NCBI RefSeq assembly: GCF_031179145.1
Contig: NZ_JAPSIB010000009.1
Span: 78,239 to 142,238 of the forward strand
DNA length: 64,000 bases
Reading direction: 5' to 3'
Source: Brevibacterium sp.
GTDB lineage: Bacteria; Actinomycetota; Actinomycetes; Actinomycetales; Brevibacteriaceae
Shown: positions 61,478 through 64,000 of the stretch, piece by piece
How positions within the stretch are numbered: the stretch's first letter is position 1
Layout of the letters: each line of letters starts with the position of its first letter
The notes under the pieces: generated by a model
The model's input: only the letters and a program-made list of their open reading frames with translations
Told to the model about the DNA's origin: nothing
The model's database searches: none
Translations under genes and position numbers: made by a program

Positions 61478-62572
61478 TCAGACTCGCACGAATGCCGGGT
61501 GGCGTCGTGCCGTCTCCTCCGCCAAGCCGACGTCGACGACTTCCCCGTCCAGGGGCTCGACGAGGATCGGCGGACCGGACTTCCGCGGGCTCCTCTTCCA
61601 GGTGGCGCGGACGGTGGCGTCCTGGATGAGGGTGTTCTTGAACATGCCGTTGCCGCCGGGGACGACTGCCTTCTCATGCATCGGGTCGAGGGTGAAGCTA
61701 CGGTCCTTGTAGCCGAGAATGAGCTCGTCGAAACCGGGAAGCAGGAACAGTCCCCGCGCTGCTTCGCCATGCTCGGCGAGGCGGTCGTCGAGGTCAGGAG
61801 CGTGGAAGTACTCCCGTTCCCGGATCGTCGTGCGCACGATGTCTCCCTGGTCGACGCCGGTCTCGATCGCCGCGCGGCATTGCCCCTTCGGCAGTCCGGT
61901 CCACCTGGCGGCGTCATCGAGAGTCACCGGGCCATGGCTGAGGACGTAGCGCCGCAGCCACTCGCAGAGGGCTTCGTCGTGGTCGAGCCGGACGGGGGCG
62001 GAGATCCAGGTGGAGCTGAGCGCGAATCTCTGTTCGTCCTTGCCCTCGACGAAGGGACCCTGGACGATGATGCCCCGCATCGACAGCGTGGTCAGCAGGT
62101 AGCGCTGGCGCCCGTATTCCTCGCCCTCGCGACCGCCGGCGGTGATGGGCTGGAGAGCCTCGAGGAGTTCGTCGCGGGTGAGGGGTCCGCGTTCCGTGAT
62201 GGAGGTGTCTGCGATTTCAGCGGCCGACTCAAGCATCGCCTCGTCGACGCCGAAGTGGTCGCGTCGTCTGGCATCGGAGCGCATGATGCGTTCAGCGGTG
62301 AGTCCGAGGATCCAGCCGACATCCTCGGCCGGGGCGAAGTGGATGGTGCCGCGCTGTGTCCATGTGCGCACGATCTGACCGCGGTCGAACGCCGCACGCA
62401 CTTCGTCGAGAGACCCATGACCGCTCCGGAGGGCGATTGAGACGAGGGCACCGCCCAGCGCCTGCGCCTGCATGCATCCCAAGGATCGCACCACCTCGGC
62501 GGGGCTCGTCCCCTCTGTCGGCACGAGTCCGAGCGAAAGCATCCGAGCAGCCGAGACCTGTTGGGCATCCAT
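61478..62572 (-). CDS. Winged-helix DNA-binding domain protein (AlkX/YcaQ-like family)
   Basis: A 364-residue protein of the HTH_42 family. The N-terminal LGCMQAQALGGALVSIALRS carries the Q-x-Q motif used by the AlkX/YcaQ DNA glycosylases that unhook interstrand crosslinks, RTWTQRGTIHFAPAEDVGWI and LLPGFDELILGYKDRSFTLD match the family core. Activity here is inferred from family only. TAGATT lies 6 bases before ATG 62572. The lipid kinase follows in the same direction. Confidence 0.8.
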   Translation of the reverse strand: MDAQQVSAARMLSLGLVPTEGTSPAEVVRSLGCMQAQALGGALVSIALRSGHGSLDEVRAAFDRGQIVRTWTQRGTIHFAPAEDVGWILGLTAERIMRSDARRRDHFGVDEAMLESAAEIADTSITERGPLTRDELLEALQPITAGGREGEEYGRQRYLLTTLSMRGIIVQGPFVEGKDEQRFALSSTWISAPVRLDHDEALCEWLRRYVLSHGPVTLDDAARWTGLPKGQCRAAIETGVDQGDIVRTTIREREYFHAPDLDDRLAEHGEAARGLFLLPGFDELILGYKDRSFTLDPMHEKAVVPGGNGMFKNTLIQDATVRATWKRSPRKSGPPILVEPLDGEVVDVGLAEETARRHPAFVRV

Positions 62573-62578
62573 GGCACC

Positions 62579-62584
62579 AATCTA
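62579..62584 (-). promoter_or_regulatory. -10 box of leaderless winged-helix gene promoter
   Basis: TAGATT on the minus strand ends 6 bases before ATG 62572. Confidence 0.5.
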
Positions 62585-62645
62585 GTTCAGGTGCCGCGGT
62601 GATCGGCGAAGGATCGGGACTGAGTCGACTGAGGTGCGGAAGTGC

Positions 62646-63956
62646 TCAGCCGAGGATGTCGATGAGCCCGGGCACGGCAAGGCGTGGCAGCACGCCGAGG
62701 TGGGCGAACCTGCCCCAGATCGAGCGCAGCTCAGGCCCCGCCAGGCCGGCCATCTCGCCATAGTCGAGGAAGGTCTGCCGCCAGACGTCGCCGGGGAAGA
62801 TGAGCGGAAGGTCACCGGAGTGGGCGGCGTCGAAGAAGCTGCCGTCACCGCGGGAGACGATGAGAAGCCGGGCGCCCTGCCCACCGGCCATGCGGTGCCG
62901 GTCGTAGAACTCCTTGCCCGCGCGGGTGTAGACCGCCGAGGTGATTCCGGAGATGAGGGATTCGACCATCGGCAGGGTGATGTGTCCGTGGTGGAGTCGG
63001 CGCAGGGCGGGCACGAAGCCCGCGAAGAAGGCGATCTCCCGTTCGGTGCGGGTCATGAGGATGTCGTACTTCCGGGCAGCGCGCGACCAGGCGTCTGAGG
63101 TTTCGGACTTGGAAGGCAGGGGGTAGGCGCCGTAGTGGACGCCGAAGCACATCCCGGCATGGAGACCACCGACGAGGGCTGCCTTGTGGACTTCCTCCTG
63201 GGCCTTGAGGATGTTTTCGATGTCGGCATCGGGGTCGATTCTGCGAGCGACCTTCGCCATCGCCCAGTTCATCGATTCGGTTCCGCCGGACAGTCCCAGC
63301 GGCGGCGATGCCATGATCACGCGCGAGAACAGACCGTCGGTCGCCTCGGCGATCATCAGATGCGCGCACGCATCCGCACCCGCACTCTGTCCGGCAATGG
63401 CGACGTTATTCGGGTCTCCCCCGAACGCGGCGATATTGCGTTGAACCCAGCGCAGAGCGGAGATCTGGTCGAGCAGGCCGAGGTTTGAATGCTCCGGCTT
63501 GCCCGTGCCGAGGTATCCGAGCACCCCGAGGCGGTAGGTGACCGAGACGACGATGAGCTTCTGCTCCTCCACGAGGGCGCGGGGGTCGTAGATCTCGGCG
63601 TCTCCGGCGCCGGCGACATAGGCACCGCCATGGATCCAGACGAGGACCGGCAGGATCGGACCGTCCTGAGAGGGTTCCGGATCGAGCGGTATCGTCACGC
63701 TCACGCGCAGGCAGTCCTCGCTCATCGCCAGATCGCCGATCTGGTCGAAGCTCATCTCCGCGTTCGGGTCGCGTTTCGGCTGCGGGCATGCCGGTCCAGG
63801 GCCGAGCCCGTCGATGCAGGCGGAGGAACTTTCGTCGACCGGCGGCTGGAAACGCTGCGCTCGGGCGTAGCGAATTCCCCGTGCGCGGATCACCTGGCCG
63901 TCGCGGTAGGCTCGGACCCTCCCGCACGGGGCATCGATGTCCCGCCAGGCGTCCAT
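62646..63956 (-). CDS. Type B carboxylesterase
   Basis: A 436-residue carboxylesterase/lipase of the alpha/beta hydrolase type B group, with the oxyanion motif VLVWIHGGAYVAGAG, the core GLLDQISALRWVQRNIAAFG, the nucleophile elbow VAIAGQSAGADACAH and MSEDCLRVSV, typical of this family. The length is shorter than the usual 500 or so residues, mainly in the C-terminal part, and HYGAYPLPS is a candidate region near the catalytic His, which I could not place with confidence. It has no signal peptide. The stop of another gene lies 4 bases upstream, so it is probably in an operon that continues to the right. Confidence 0.82.
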   Translation of the reverse strand: MDAWRDIDAPCGRVRAYRDGQVIRARGIRYARAQRFQPPVDESSSACIDGLGPGPACPQPKRDPNAEMSFDQIGDLAMSEDCLRVSVTIPLDPEPSQDGPILPVLVWIHGGAYVAGAGDAEIYDPRALVEEQKLIVVSVTYRLGVLGYLGTGKPEHSNLGLLDQISALRWVQRNIAAFGGDPNNVAIAGQSAGADACAHLMIAEATDGLFSRVIMASPPLGLSGGTESMNWAMAKVARRIDPDADIENILKAQEEVHKAALVGGLHAGMCFGVHYGAYPLPSKSETSDAWSRAARKYDILMTRTEREIAFFAGFVPALRRLHHGHITLPMVESLISGITSAVYTRAGKEFYDRHRMAGGQGARLLIVSRGDGSFFDAAHSGDLPLIFPGDVWRQTFLDYGEMAGLAGPELRSIWGRFAHLGVLPRLAVPGLIDILG

Positions 63957-63960
63957 GTGA

Positions 63961-64000
63961 CTACTTGGAGGGTTCGACCGGGGGTTCGGCTGACCAGGGG
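63961..64000 (-). CDS. C-terminal end of an unidentified upstream gene
   Basis: Reading the minus strand, the frame ends PWSAEPPVEPSK and TAG at 63961-63963. Only 12 codons are inside the window. The position, 4 bases before the esterase start, suggests the preceding gene of the same operon. The product cannot be identified. Confidence 0.35.
   Translation of the reverse strand, partial: PWSAEPPVEPSK

Overview
The window is a high-GC, gene-dense stretch of an actinobacterial chromosome. Actinobacteria-specific markers support this: an AdnA/AdnB-type helicase-nuclease pair, the small DUF3107 and DUF3117 proteins, mycothiol deacetylase MshB, the succinylase DAP branch (DapC/DapD/DapE) with a FdxC-type ferredoxin, monomeric isocitrate dehydrogenase and CRP/GlxR-like operator sequences. 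My best guess is Micrococcales, Brevibacterium-like; the genus is inference. I saw no rRNA, tRNA, CRISPR array, insertion sequence or prophage.

Layout. 1-14.9 kb: DNA repair and housekeeping block (partial NudC, degenerate APH-like kinase, adnB-adnA, TetR regulator, DUF3107, ferritin-like protein, RhlE helicase, PHP phosphatase, two peptidases). The gene set follows the mycobacterial nudC-adnBA-...-rhlE neighbourhood. 15-23.7 kb: secreted phosphoesterase, MgtE_N/CBS protein, DUF1003, Mrp, lipoprotein deacetylase, TatB, alkyltransferase-like protein, O-methyltransferase, DUF3117. 23.8-33.8 kb: an envelope/lysine block on the minus strand (PIG-V-like protein, DivIVA-domain protein, FolP2-like protein, LOG protein, DapE) with divergent DapD, citrate synthase, DapC, ferredoxin and a GNAT protein. 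33.9-39 kb: VanW protein, MshB fused to a membrane domain, TypA. 39.2-45.6 kb: oppA-B-C-DF peptide importer operon with a hairpin after oppA and two CRP-like sites upstream. 45.9-55.7 kb: PH-domain protein, MBL hydrolase, ene-reductase, an SLC13 transporter gene broken by one amber codon, alpha/beta hydrolase, thymidine kinase, isocitrate dehydrogenase, LapA-like protein and phosphopantetheinyl transferase. 55.7-64 kb: MocR regulator divergent from pdxST, HerA-like ATPase, lipid kinase, winged-helix protein, esterase, and the tail of one more gene.

Two patterns recur. First, fourteen genes have a TANNNT box ending 6 or 7 bases before the start codon, the layout of leaderless transcripts; several are divergent pairs (nudC/kinase, PHP/pepP, dapE/dapD). 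Second, many genes carry short tandem repeats (14 to 28 bp units) across or just after the stop codon. Other oddities are a MocR/PdxR regulator whose PLP-binding lysine is threonine, an APH-like protein without its catalytic aspartate, a dihydropteroate synthase homologue without the usual substrate loops, an oversized OppB, and a 15-bp minisatellite inside adnA. I did not find a clearly new multi-gene system; the repeated stop-codon-associated repeats are the least explained signal.
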